Of a DNA stretch of 64,000 nucleotides, positions 11,100 to 22,997 are shown piece by piece (positions within the stretch are counted from its first letter, which is position 1; every line of letters begins with the position of its first letter). Both the position numbers and the translations under genes were made by a program. The stretch comes from Polytrichum commune. Its lineage: Eukaryota; Streptophyta; Polytrichopsida; Polytrichales; Polytrichaceae. Below the pieces are notes generated by a model, which saw only the letters and a list, made by a program, of their open reading frames with translations, did not search any database and was not told the DNA's origin. The stretch covers positions 30,070,001-30,134,000 of the forward strand of contig OX485806.1 of NCBI GenBank assembly GCA_950295325.1, given 5' to 3'.

Positions 11100-12463
11100 A
11101 GAGTAAGTAATTGGTCATCCATACGTTGTTGAGCAGCAAGACAAATTCCAATTATCCACACAATGCTATTAAGATCCATAGCTTGCCCCAATAGAAAACG
11201 TCTCTGACCTTCCTGAAGCCCGTGAGCAGCCGTGGTACCTGTAAGAAAACCCATGGCGCGTTCCCGCTCATCTGCCGTAGGCTCCTCATAAGTTTGGGAT
11301 TTTGAATCCCAAACCATGCCAGGTCCACGAGATCGAAATGCAAAAGATTGTGGATATGTCACAAAAGTAGGTAGTGCACCTCTCGGAATTCCCACCTTGT
11401 TAATTAATGCAAATGGCAAGGTGTCATCCTTGGTAACGGCCAAGGAAACACGATGATCATCTAAAATGTCATCCACCTTGCGATCCATAAGGCGGGGAAT
11501 GCGGACAATCGCCGCTGAAAGCACCCGAGGTGATACCAAGTTGGTCCAAAACCAACGAGGCCGATGAGCAAAGGATCCCAAAGATGCAGCATCCAGAAAT
11601 GTTGGAGTACCCAGAATTTGGTTAATGTACTCACCATCCTTCACCACTTTGTGCCGGGTATCACCCAATAATGGTACATTTTTGAAAATGTACCCTGACG
11701 GAGTTGATTGGTGGGTAAACCACCATTGCGTCAATCGCATCAAATCCGCAAACAAACTAGACCTAGGATCATCCAATCCCTGGCCAGTTCCTGCCCGCGA
11801 ATGGCCTTGACAAGGCCATCCTGCAATAATCAAATCCACGTGGCCCAACCTTCTCAAATCCTCATCATTAATCATAGTGACATCTTAAGGAAGTTGACCA
11901 CAACATCCATAAATGGCAGAGGCTGACAATTGTGCGGGGTATCTCAACAACAATTGTTGGATGTGGTGTCGGACGGCTCTGTTGGCTGCATACCCATTGT
12001 CCACATGAATATATCGCCAAACTGTAATTCCAGCTTCCAACACTGCCGCCAAACCTGTGCCAATGCCTCCAAAGATCTCCACAAGGACAATACCTTCATG
12101 TGATGGTTGCCAACGAATGGGTTGAGCAAAAGAAAATGAGGATGAAATTGGAGGTGCCTCTCCAAGCTCCAAATCCGCTACAATGTGTTGACAATGGTCG
12201 GATAACTCCTTAGGAGTTCGCCATGGTGGAGGTGGATCCTTGAAATGTCGAGCAGAAATTTGAAAAGATGGTAAAAATTGTTGTTCTGCCGCATTACAAG
12301 TGTAATCCATTGTTTCCTCCAATAAAACTGGAGCACAAGGCAAATCTGCAACTGAACCGCTGCAACCAAACATTGCCTCCGCAACCATAGTCATAGCAGT
12401 GGCTGCAAATGTGACGGGAATAAATACCTTCCTGCCATCTCCAGTGGACCATTCCGGTCTAAT
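11100..12463 (-). pseudogene. C5-cytosine DNA methyltransferase domain inside the gypsy polyprotein
   Basis: This family transfers a methyl group from S-adenosylmethionine to cytosine C5 in DNA. Conserved motifs appear in canonical order. Motif I is VEIFGGIGTGLAAVLEAG (12082-12029). An acidic VDN follows (motif II, near 12005). The catalytic Cys motif IV is GWPCQGHSRAG (PCQ at 11815-11807). Motif VI is KNV where ENV is expected (11683-11675). Motif VIII is AHRPRWFWTN (about 11569-11540), motif IX PTADERERAMGF (about 11281-11246) and motif X GQAMDLNSIVWIIG (about 11188-11147). Overall spacing fits a complete catalytic domain of some 320 residues. An in-frame TAA at 11887-11885 falls between motifs II and IV. 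The family branch (DNMT3-like or other) cannot be decided by eye. It lies in frame with protease before it and reverse transcriptase after it. Confidence 0.88.
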
Positions 12464-12466
12464 TCA

Positions 12467-13543
12467 TGCCTCTTCCGTCCAATTATCCAAACCAAAGCCA
12501 AGTGGGTAAAGAGCTTGCTGACCAACAAGTATATCATAGTTGGTAGCATTAGTAACAACACACTTCATTGACAAATGAGTGTAAGTAGGCCCTGCCCCCA
12601 CATGAAAAATCAAACGTAGAGGTGCATTGGTGTAACCTGTTGCACGTTCAGTGTCCCCTACTAAAGTCACAATAGTGAATGGACAAGGATCCAAGCTTGC
12701 TGGCGTCAATCCAAGACTGTCAGCAAGTCCTTTGCCAATCATAACCGGTTGAGCACCGGAATCCATCATAACTCTCAGTGGTGTAGCACGGATAGTGGGC
12801 ATATCCGTGCGTGAAACGACAAACAAAGATTTGTCGTTCATCAGCCGTACAACTCCAGGTTGCAAATTATGCCGTTCGTGAACAGGCCTTGCAGAAATGT
12901 TTGCAAGATATGCCGCTCCCGACGCATAATTCGAAAATGACGTATCCACTGCTGACATTGATGCTGGAGGAATATCAGTTTGCTTACCAAAAGCAATGAT
13001 CGCCGCATCCGCAAGACTCGCTCGCAAATTGGCTAAGTCCTCCACCTCCTCAGCCACAGGTACGTCAACCACAGCTTGGGATACTTGAAGGGATGGCAAA
13101 TCCGCCTTACCTTCTAACATTCTCCCAGCTAAATGAAAAACTGCAGCAGGCTTGAAATCCGAAGCCATAAACTCCGAACCCAAGAAAATTGGCATATGGA
13201 GAATTTTATATGCCAATGTCTGCGTAACATCCTTCGAGATGGAATCCCCATCTCTCAAAGGTACAGGGTTTTTAGCCCCAACAACAGTGGTGTCTACCAA
13301 TCCAAATGAAAGAGGTAAACGTGTTTGACCAATTTGATCAGCTGGTCCGGCATGGCGAGGATGTAGCACCTCGTTGCTACCACCACTCGTGGAAGCCACC
13401 GCATCTGCCAATGTTTGTGAGCGAGTAGAAGCCGCCGCCACCACCTCTCCAGCTGCTCCAAACATATACATGTCCAAACCCGAGGTGCCACCACGCACAT
13501 GCGGCTCAGAAATTTGAGCAAAAGATGTAAAAGAGTTGAGCTT
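12467..13543 (-). pseudogene. Aspartic protease region of the gypsy polyprotein
   Basis: The retroviral-type protease would cleave the polyprotein. The catalytic motif MMDSGAQPVMIG lies near 12763-12740 (D-S-G), and the later hydrophobic flap-to-end segment YDILVGQQALYPLG is near 12540-12500. About 240 residues before the motif form a linker of unknown role. A TGA at 12466-12464 separates it from the methyltransferase, and the same frame continues after it (IRPEWSTGDGRK). Confidence 0.8.
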
Positions 13544-13546
13544 TTA

Positions 13547-14884
13547 CTCAAGCTCTGCCACCTTAGCCTCAAGACTCTGCTCCCTTGGAGACTTTCCAGT
13601 GACATAACTGGCAGGCCGCATCTCAGGATGAAGTTGGAAACAATGATCCACATCGTGATTAGTGCCACCACAATGGTTACATTTCAATTGTCTCTTCTTA
13701 GAATTGTCCCCTGCCTTTACTGGTTCCATCTTTTGTTTTAATTTTCCCAAAGGCTGAGTTTTCTTCTTCTTAGGACAATTGGGATCATTCTTCGAATGAC
13801 CAGCTTCTCCACAACCCCAACAATGCAAAATCTTTTGCTCCTTGACGGGTTGAGTCTCAACTAAACTACTAGTAGCTGTGACAATTCTTCTTGGTTTCGG
13901 ACTCTTTGTTATCCAAGATACCATATCCGTGGCATCATGTTGGCAAAGAGCCCGATCACATCTCTCAACCACGGCAAACGCTTGTGCAAGCGTAGCTCGG
14001 CCCTCGTAGTCGAGGATAATCCGAGGTGATGCCAACTCAAGTAGCCGCTTGTCAATCTTAGACAAAAAGATTTTAACAAGCTGACTCTTAGCAAAAATAC
14101 CTCCCGACTCCACAGCAAATCGCGCGAGTCGCGTATACATGGTCCGTGGAGTATCATCCTTCTCTCAGCGGAAATCCTGGATGCGCTGCATCTGGTCTCG
14201 CCGAAACCCACCATACTCCACTTCCAAATGTGCGACAAATTCAGTAAGGGGATTAAACGGAGGTGGTGGACCAACAACCGTCAATGCTGCCTGTGTAGCA
14301 CGTTCCACCCGTGAAAGGGTTGCCGTGCTACTGCTAGCCACCATTGGCCCAAGTGCCAGTTCCGTGTCCTTAGACTCCGCCGGCGATTCCTCCTCCTTTA
14401 AGGTGGGTGGAGCTAAGGTAGCAACCGCCCCATCCTTAAGGGCTGAAATGAGCTCAACCCGAGCCTCCCAATACTGCTCCACCTCCCGAAGTTGTCGCTG
14501 ATGACCCTCTATCCAGCGTTCATAAGTTTGGAGTGCCTCATACTCCAAATGTTGAGGCAGAAGTTCAAAGGCATACCAATCATTGAAATTGGAAGACCTT
14601 TGGCGTTTCTCCTTAATCCAGGTACGAAACCGGAGTTTCCAATCGGGCAAGGAAATGCCCCCAGCTCGACCTGAAAACCGATCACGCACTGAATTGTGGC
14701 GATCGTCCTCCATTTCGTCGAACGTGCCGACACTCCAAATCCGAAGCCTACTAGTAGTGTCCAACGCCGAAATAGGCTCAAAAGCCTCGTTGGTATCTAC
14801 CTCTGGCTCAAGATTTGTGGTATGCACGTCCTCCAAGTAATCTGGTGATGGAGATCGATAATATCGGCTCCTAGTTTGCACCAT
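13547..14884 (-). pseudogene. Gag of the methyltransferase-carrying gypsy element
   Basis: Gag forms the capsid and binds the element RNA. The frame starts with ATG at 14884 (MVQTRSRYY). A predicted helical capsid region runs to about 14165. Two retroviral-type zinc knuckles follow near 13830-13660: CWGCGEAGHSKNDPNC and CNHCGGTNHDVDHC (CX2CX4HX4-6C). One in-frame TGA at 14167-14165 interrupts it and a TAA at 13546-13544 ends the open stretch. Both stay in frame with what follows, so gag and pol share a single frame rather than being separated by a frameshift. Both stops could come from single C-to-T changes (CGA, CAA). Confidence 0.8.
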
Positions 14885-15038
14885 AAAATAATCACTTGAG
14901 TACCTGCAACTATCTACAAGGTAATGGCAACTTGCACCTGTTGCGGGCTATCTAAATGGCAATCCCTTGCCAAATGCCAAGTGTTTATGCCCCCAGAATT
15001 CCAAAATTGTGCAAAGGTTTGAGATTGGTAATTAAAAT

Positions 15039-15335
15039 GAAAAATCAGCGTTGAAAAGGCTCATTTCCAAGGTGATTATGGACTCCAATCAACAAACCAA
15101 GTGCACCAATGGACTCCTAGGAAGATTTCACACAAATTAGGCTCAAATTTCACTTCGTTCGGAGTTAATTTGCTCCCAAAAACAAAAATCAGCGTTGAAA
15201 TTAATAATTTCAGCAATGATTTTGAATTCCAATCAACAATCCAATTACACCATTGGATTCCTTGGCAAATTTCACACAAGATAGGCTCAAATTTCACTCC
15301 AATCGGAGCTAGTATGCCCCCAAATTTGAACCTCA
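15039..15335. repeat. Diverged tandem duplication of about 150 bp
   Basis: Two units share the phrases AAAAATCAGCGTTGAAA, ATTCCAATCAACAA (or ACTCCAATCAACAA), TTTCACACAA and ATAGGCTCAAATTTCACT (or TTAGGCTCAAATTTCACT) in the same order. The first runs from about 15039 and the second from about 15183. Confidence 0.75.
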
Positions 15336-15406
15336 AAGTTTGTGAGAATTGGATGCCAAGTTTGAAAGGTGAAAGTAAAAATGTGAAACAAAACAAAATA
15401 AAATAA

Positions 15407-15631
15407 AATAAAAATATTTGTTTTAATTAAACAAAACAAAAACAAAAACAAAAACAACTTAATTAACTTTAATTAATTAACTTAATTAATTTAATTTAAC
15501 TCAACCTAACTTAATTAACTTAAACTAATGAACCTAACCTAATTAAGCTAACCTAATTTAATTAACTAACTTAATTAACTAATTAAGTTAACTAACTTAA
15601 TTAAATAACTAACTTAATTAACTTAATTAAG
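15407..15631. repeat. AT-rich low-complexity tract
   Basis: Dense irregular repeats of TTAATTAACT and related words, preceded by AAAACAAAAACA runs. No coding potential. Confidence 0.8.
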
Positions 15632-16621
15632 GGCTTAAAGAAGGATATCTTTGGTAATCAAGGGCTTACCTTGAAAAAAAGGGGGGGCCAGGCTGCCGCC
15701 GCCCGCCACCTGGGCCTGGCTGCCGCCCGCCTGCCCCCGACCCGGGATTTGCCACCCCCGGGATTCAGAATTGGAGCTCCAGGAGCTCCAAGAGCTCCAA
15801 GAGGGTCCGGTGAGCTCCGGATCCGTCCGGAGCTCAACCAAAATTAAAACTAAATCGGATTTTGATTGTGGTTTATGTTTGTATTTAAATTAAACTTTGC
15901 TTCACAATTTGCAAGCAAGAAAATGTGACTTGAGAATCTTGAAACTAAATGGAATCTCAAGATTCAAACATCAACAATTGAAGAAAATACAAGAGACAAC
16001 AAAAGAAAAATGGGAAGATTTCTCTCAAAATCTTCTTGAGGATTGCAAGAAATGACGAACTAAGCTTTCAAACACTTGTATCACTTATTTGCTCTCATTA
16101 CTGGGCCATTCTAGCTCAGAAATACAACCAAAAATGAAAAATTTGAATAATTGTTGTCAAGTATGAGGGTTTCTCTCTCCAAGCTTAAGAAACTAAAATG
16201 TCTCCTTACAAAGCTTAAAAAACTCTAAAATTCACACACAAGAGTCAAGCTATGTCTCACTCCACGAAGGGAGAATCCAAGAGTGCAAGTGGTGGAGAAA
16301 GAATGCAAAGGCTTTACTCATAATCTACTACACCATAGCCATGAGAAAGCAACAACAAGCTCTCTCTCTCTCAAAACACACTCACAAGACTTGACTTGAC
16401 AACAATGGCAAGTCAAGAGGCCTTCCTCTCCATACAACCCCAATCCTATGTGGAGTTCATCCATGGAGTGGATGAACAACTAACTTGGACTCCCAATGGA
16501 GTCCGTTACTCATCCCAACACACATGGACTCCTAATGGAGTTCATTTACTCCTAAATTGACGTAACTTAGCCCCCGATGTCACCTCACGTGACAAAACCA
16601 TCACAACTAATATCAAGAATG

Positions 16622-19390
16622 AATTTGGCCTTACCTATCGTAGGTCCTCTTGTACTGGACACCTTGAGTGCCCAAACCAGAGTTGTGATTACATTTGCAG
16701 GAACAATGGCAAGGTAAACTGCACAGAGTGGTCTGGAGTGGCTTTGATACCATTTTCAATTGGAGGGGGTCCAAGTGAGAAATCCACATTAGCGTGTAAG
16801 GTTTGTCAAACACCTCCCATTTGCTTAGCATTATGTGATGCTAGAATCTACCATGTGTCGTCCAATGACAATGATGTCATTCGTGCTGCAATCCACTTAG
16901 GATGTCACAATCATCCAGTATCTCAAGGAACATGTCAAGATTCCATGGACATTATGTATGATTGTGTTGCCAAGGAAGTCCAGAAGACTCCTAATGCAAA
17001 GAACTCTGCTATCATCATGGCGGCAAGTAAGAACTATCTTGCGGATGCCTTGATTCGTCCAACTCCAAGCGGAAGCAACCTTCAAGGAGCATCTATGGAT
17101 GTTGTTATGGACCAGTTTGAGACGCTTACTTCACCAAACTTACGCAACTTCGTATCTGGAACAAAGAGATTCTTCCGTTAGGGGAGAGGAGTTACGGATA
17201 GCATTCTCAAACTCAAAGACTACTCCAACTTTGTTTTCATCCACCAAAATCAATTTCCAGGTCAAAACAAGGGAAAGGTATTTGTTTTTAAGATGTCCGT
17301 GGACCGTCCAGGGAGTGGTGTGGACTTGGTGAAGCGCATGCAACCTGGCGGTGACCTTCAAGATTGTTGGGTCATGTTCGACCATGTGAAGCGTGTTTCT
17401 AGTTGGACTACTATGGCATGCCATGTCTACGACAGCAAGTACTGTAAGGTAATGACCATTGCCCTTTGTGATATGCAATCTGAGGATGCAGAAGCCCAAG
17501 AGTTGTTTTGGCTTCATCTGAACGAAGTTATGCGGAAGAATGGATTAGAGACTACAAACTTCAAGGGCTTCATGGCTGATAGTGCTGGAGCCAATTGGCA
17601 CGCCGCTCGCAAAGTATATGGCAACGGAGATCCCAACAAATGCATGGAGAACCGGGAGCGGACATGTTTGTTTCACTGGACAAAGTGCCTTCAAAGAGCC
17701 ACCTCTAAAACATTCTACCGGATTTTCAAGACCAACACATCGCTATGTGCAAAGTCTGGAAGGATGCTAAGTCTCAAGAAGAAGCAGAAGCGCAGTATAA
17801 CGTCATTCGGGGTTGGTGGCTTTCATCTGGTGCTACAACAGAGGATGGAAGGCGTTCTCTAAATGACTGGATGGCATTCTGGCACTTTCGCTACAGACAG
17901 TGGGGCGGCTCTATGCAACTTGTAAGTTTGTGCATCACTTCACATGTTTTAATACACTAAACCTTCACTGTAATTCATATCGTTAGGCCATTACTCATCT
18001 TTGCATGTGGTTTCTCCAGGACCTCACTCTTGACGAGAGGGCGGACATGCCTTCTTGCAATCTAGCGGAAACTGTCCACAACAGATGGCTGCAACAGTCC
18101 GGAAACACAATGACATGTTTGTACGAGGCTACGGTGGACGATCTCGTTTGTGCTTTCATGCAGATTACAAGCTACCGATTTTGGTTGAAAGGGGGGAAGG
18201 GAGGAAAGGGACCAGACAAATCTGAACTTCGTTTACGCCATGCACAACGCTCTGGAGACCCTAAGCTAATAGCTGAGGCGGTTAACTCTTACCCTGGGGC
18301 TGCAGATCTATTGACCAAGAAAGGAGGCCTTGAGGGCGCAGAGATTTTTGGGTCCACAAAACGAAAGTTAGATTTGCCACCAGGATCAAGTCATGATTCG
18401 CATCGGTCGGATACAGTGAATTATTCTATTCCACGTGATGGTACCAGGTCCACTAAAGCACGCATTGAGGAGGAACTATCTAAACCTGACTCGGGCGTCC
18501 AACACACTACCTCCGTTTTGGAGACCAACTGCAATCCTTTGAAGTGGCACATTGCCCGTCTTTCAAGCAAATCCGCACGGAAATGCCAGGCCATGTGTGC
18601 TCATACTAATGAGAAATGCGATACCAGAGTAGGACGAGGTCCACATGGCACCCATGCCCCTACGTATGTTGGCGATAAGAAGGGGTACAAAACTCATCGA
18701 ACTATTTCTACAAAATTTTGGTTTTGTGCAGATGACATTAATCGATGTGTGAAGGGGACGAAGAAATTCTTTGTGGTAGGTTGGCCATTTGTTCCTATGA
18801 CCTGGCCTGTGAAGAAGGGTGCAAACTTAACTATGAAGGAAATCTTGGCTCTAGAAGAGGCAGGTTTCCAACTCCAACAACGTAGTGCCTTATCTCCGCG
18901 CCGTCAATTCCAGAATGCAGCAAACATGCCACTTCCAAGATCACATTTCCCAATTCCTGTGAATCCAGACTCACATCCTACAACTTGAGACGGTTTTGCC
19001 ATCAGAAGAAGCTCAGATGCACCCACTCCTGAGCATCGCAATAAGTGGAGCAGTGCAGGACTTATGAACAATTGTCATGTGACAAGCGTTACGTCCATAT
19101 CATACCCTGCATATGGGTGTGTTATATCCATGGATAGTGGTAATGGAAAGGTGTATTGTATTACCATCACCGATTTACCGGGATGTACCTGCCCCGATTT
19201 CATGAGCATGACATCAGAGACCTTAGGAAAGAAGGGTCAATGGAGGTATTGCAAGCATGTGTACTACATCTTTCGCTATTTCTGCAAAATGGATTACAAA
19301 GTGGACACTTTCATGCACGCACCCAGCTTTCGCTACAATGAGGTTATGCATATTTTAGAACTTGCTAAAGTTGCTGAACCACTTGTGTAG
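16622..19390 (+). pseudogene. Mutator-like (MULE-type) transposase with C-terminal SWIM zinc finger
   Basis: The N-terminal part has paired cysteines (CTGHLECPNQSCDYIC; CKVCQTPPIC). The transposase core follows with WVMFDHVKR, CHVYDSKYCKV and FKGFMADSAGANW, giving candidate catalytic acids. The SWIM finger is CTCPDF...YCKHV near 19185-19260. One intron (17922-18019; GTAAGT...CTCCAG) joins SMQL to DLTLDER in phase 0. Damage: an in-frame TAG at 17179-17181, a frameshift at about 17728-17745, and an in-frame TGA near 18986 with the same frame continuing to the SWIM finger. The true 5' end is missing because the gypsy element lies immediately upstream. Terminal inverted repeats were not located. 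Confidence 0.75.
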
Positions 19391-20400
19391 TTCCTTGACT
19401 TCCTTCATGCTTCAAGGTGCTTGGTAGTGATCTTTTTAGTTGGGGAATCCCATCTTCAAATAGCGGAATTGATTTGAATTGCCTTTGATTTGTATTTGAA
19501 TCTGCACATTATTAAAAGATCATATTTATGAAACCATGAATTTTCCAATCTTGGATACAAAAGGATTGCCATGAAAATGACTATTTTTCTCTATTTTTTA
19601 TTCTCAATTGTGACTATAGAATATTCTTGTCTCGGATCCGAAAGGACATGGACAAAAAAAATTCATTTTTTTTATTATCTGTTTTTTTTTTTGAGTTTTC
19701 GTGGATAATACTTAAAATTTTAATTTACATTCTTATTCCCTTGTTTTATGTTCCCTATTATTTTGAAAGTTTTTTTTCTAAATTTTTTTTTCGTTTTCTT
19801 CCGTTTCTTTTTATGGATGGTTTTTTCAAAAGTTTATAATTTCTTCCACTCCACGGTTATAGGCACCATCCACAGTTAAACGTACCATCTACTTTTAGTC
19901 ATATTTGTAAAGAAACTATATGAAGAGTCCTACTCGGTGTAAGAATTAAGTCAAATATTCTGATTTTTTTTTTAAATTCAAATTTTCTGCTCACCGCTCG
20001 CCGCTCACTGCTCACCGCTCACAAGATAGCGTCGCTGGTTATAGTTGTTCCCTAAAATGTATTAAAAATAATCTAGTTAACTATAGTTATTTTGGCAGTT
20101 GTCCAAGGTTCGCAGTACATGCACATTGCAAAACACGTTATTCAAAAAAATCCAATTGCATCTCTCTCTCTCTCTCTCTATACTATGTATTGTCTTAACC
20201 ATAAGCGAACCAAGCTAGTAACTTATGCTAAACCCAAGGTAAAGTTACTTTAGGGTTAGGGTAGTCTCAACTAAGGAATATCCACCATAGATCAGGACAT
20301 CTGCATCTATGGCCACGATGGACTACCTAATTCTATATTAAGAGAGTGAGATCACAAGGACCTCCTTTCAAAGGTTAAAACGCGCTGACGGTTTACCCTA
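19391..20400. other. AT-rich intergenic DNA
   Basis: No gene is supported. It includes T-rich runs (19640-19810), the 7-bp tandem at 19989-20022, and a (TC)n tract at 20161-20179. Confidence 0.6.
19989..20022. repeat. Short tandem repeat of a 7-bp unit
   Basis: About five copies of GCTCACC with variants GCTCGCC and GCTCACT. Confidence 0.85.
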
Positions 20401-20419
20401 AGTAACTTTTGTGTTTAGA

Positions 20420-22290
20420 GCAAGTGGTGCAATCTAAGTGTTTTGGGAGGTGTATGTAACTCCACTCTAACCTCGGATGCACAAGGTTCAAATGGCTAAG
20501 GAACATGTAGAGTACTCCATGAAAGTATGTGTATTCTTGGTTGCAAACGTATGTTCATGCTGTACTTTATTGTGTGACATAGATAACAATTGGGTTCTGT
20601 TGTTATTCACCTCGTGTACGTTACGAACCCTCTCTTTGGATTAGGTTGGTGGCATGGGCATAGGTGAGGCAGACCCTTCACAAATTTGACAGCATCTTTA
20701 GGTTTTGCATACCAACTTTTGTTAGAAAATAGTGTGTACATAGGGCTTAGACATTCTCTAATGATGAGGAATGTTAAGCAATATTTTAAGTTATGATAGG
20801 GCTTTTGAAGTGATATTGGACAAGGTTTATACTTGAAGTTGACATATTTTGGATATGAAATACATTACTTTACTTTAAGCACACAAAGGTAAAACCTTAG
20901 TAAGTTGTTTGCTTATGGTTGTTCACTTTCTTAGAGATATACCAAGAAATGACAAGGACCATGGTAGATAGTTGAATATGCAAGGGTGTAGCCATGGGAG
21001 AGGATCCCACCCACCCACCCGGGTTTTGAAAGGTACATGGATATGCAAAGGAATGGTATGGCCTCTTAATAAGAGGATGTATTGCACAAAGACTAAGCTT
21101 GAAAGTAAGCATGGTTTTAAGCAAGAAAAACCCAGCTCTCTCTCTCTCTCTCTCAGCCATGCCATTAATATTTTGATTTTAAACTCTTACGTTAATCTAC
21201 CTAGCAATGGTCCTCTTTTTTAATAGACGACTCTAGGCTCGGAAGATTTTAAGTTTACATACATGGAAACAAATCATACTTACCATGAAATGAATGTAAC
21301 AAGGATGTAAATCAATAAAGCAAAATAACCATAGTTACAAACGTGACCCATGTCTCTACTCCATGATAAAATTAGGGTTTACAAAAACTTACCATAGGTA
21401 AATACTCCAATATAAACCCTTAACCCTAAAAAGAGCCTCTTTTTACCATTCACGCATGTGTGTAGTGAGAGGTGTAGTGAGCTTTGTGTATATTCACTGG
21501 GTAGTAGATACATGCTAAAAGTAAGAGAAAGAAGGACTCATCACCAAGGGGAGTATTCTACTTGGAGTGACCCAATCATGGCCAAGGAATAGGTTTGAAC
21601 ACCCATATGTAGTTTTACAAGGAGTGTTGTAATTCGAAATACTATGATGCATTTGAAATGGACTAAGTGTGTGCAACATGGATGACAACTAGGACCTTCT
21701 GTTATTTACCACGTGTACATAACTAATCCTCAAATGTTTGTTAGTTAGTTGCATGGGCACAGGTGAGGCATGCCCTTCACAATTTCAATATAATGATATA
21801 TTGTGATTATGACATTTTATGCATATCTATTGGTTGAAGTTACTAGGAACATTTCCATTGTATGTACTCCATACATGTGGTGGATTAGCTATATATATGT
21901 GCTTTGAGGTGAAGCAAGAAGATAGGTGATTAAACTTCCAAGGTATGGGGTAGTCAAAATCAAACATTTGTTGTTGGATACCATTTGATAGCAGAAACCC
22001 TAAGTAAGGTACATATTCTTGCAAAGTAAAGGAGGTTATAACACAAAATGTCCATGTTGTACAACACATAGCTAGGCATGATTGCAAACAAGTCTATTAT
22101 GCAAAATATTATTGTGTTATCAAATAGGAAGATGTAAAAGAAATAGAAAGAGTCTTGTGGAAATTCCCACCCACCCACCCTTGTATTGCAATGAAGAAGT
22201 TGAAGGATTTGGCCTCGGAAAAGAGGAAGTTCAAACTTTGTGAAAGTTTTGAAAAGTCCTCTCTCTCTCTCTCAGACTCTCTCTCAAAAA
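20420..22290. repeat. Diverged direct duplication of about 1.1 kb, each unit ending in (CT)n
   Basis: Unit 1 (about 20420-21160) and unit 2 (about 21560-22290) share, in order, a GTGTACRTWAC-containing block, GCATGGGCAYAGGTGAGGC, CCCACCCACCCACCC, GGCCTC and a terminal (CT)n tract (21137 and 22260). A third (TC)n at 20161 lies where a preceding unit would end. Confidence 0.65.
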
Positions 22291-22299
22291 GAGAGTTGA

Positions 22300-22997
22300 A
22301 AAGCAATGTGTTGGAAGCAACAATCTAGATGTGTAATTTCACAAATAACACAATATCCATGCAACAAAAAATTGTTTACACCTAGAAATGTAGTCTGCAT
22401 TTAAGCCTCCATCTATTATTGATGAAACTACATGCATACAGTTTTATTATGACATCTGAAATACATTTATATGTCTAAATATGTGTTATATGTAAGTGAT
22501 AATGCAGAATGTACAACTTACATAAAATCATATTGCTCTTTGTACTTCAACATGTATCATGCTACGAATTTCAACATTCCCAATTAAAGAACACTATTAA
22601 GCTTATAGCATGCACTCTGTTTTAGATCCCGGTGGATTTGGGTGATTTTTGGCAACGAAATAAAGCGTTTTGTTTGTCTCAAAACAAGAAAGATGACAAT
22701 GCATCCTTTTGCATGATGAATCAACCCACATCAGTGACCATAATTGAGCTGCAGACCCGAAACTCAATATCAAAACTACTGTCAAATACCATACCCAACT
22801 GGTATCGAAAAACGTAAAATCCTCATTATATATAGATACCTGAATGGTACTAAAACAATACAATATCCATACAACTTCCCTTGTCTGAGCTTGATGTATC
22901 CTACCTTTAAAGTTTAAGTGACGCTGGTTGGCAAGCTATCTGCATGGCATGTGTGAGTATGTATGAAGTAATCAGTTTCTTCTTCTGTTTGGCCTGA
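22300..22997. other. Intergenic DNA, nothing recognised
   Basis: AT-rich with no coding or structural signal that I can support. Confidence 0.5.

Larger units (their letters stand above)
8866..16594 (-). mobile_element. Ty3/gypsy retrotransposon carrying a DNA methyltransferase domain (5' two-thirds)
   Basis: Read on the minus strand the order is probable LTR, gag with two zinc knuckles, aspartic protease, C5-DNA methyltransferase, reverse transcriptase, RNase H, and the start of integrase. From 14884 to 8866 everything lies in one reading frame, broken only by five in-frame stop codons. Integrase is cut at 8866 by the CACTA element, so the rest of integrase and the 3' LTR should lie left of the window. 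A likely 5' LTR start is TGTCACGTGAGG read downward from about 16594. The LTR inner boundary and primer-binding site were not found. Confidence 0.85.
14885..16594 (-). repeat. Probable 5' LTR and leader of the gypsy element
   Basis: This non-coding block lies between the gag start and the Mutator-like coding sequence. On the minus strand a plausible LTR start is TGTCACGTGAGG at about 16594. The block contains a diverged duplication (15039-15330), an AT-rich low-complexity tract (15407-15631), a GC-rich patch (15685-15760) and repeats of GGAGCTCC (15771-15840). No second LTR copy is in the window, so the assignment rests on position and the TG start. Confidence 0.5.

Noticed and set aside
16741-16752. 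GCTTTGATACCA, the reverse of a tRNA-Met primer-binding site with one mismatch
   Set aside because: It lies inside the Mutator-like coding sequence and on the wrong side of the inferred LTR for the minus-strand gypsy element, so I treat it as chance.
20240-20270. TTTAGGGTTAGGG, telomere-like
   Set aside because: Fewer than two full units; not a telomeric array.
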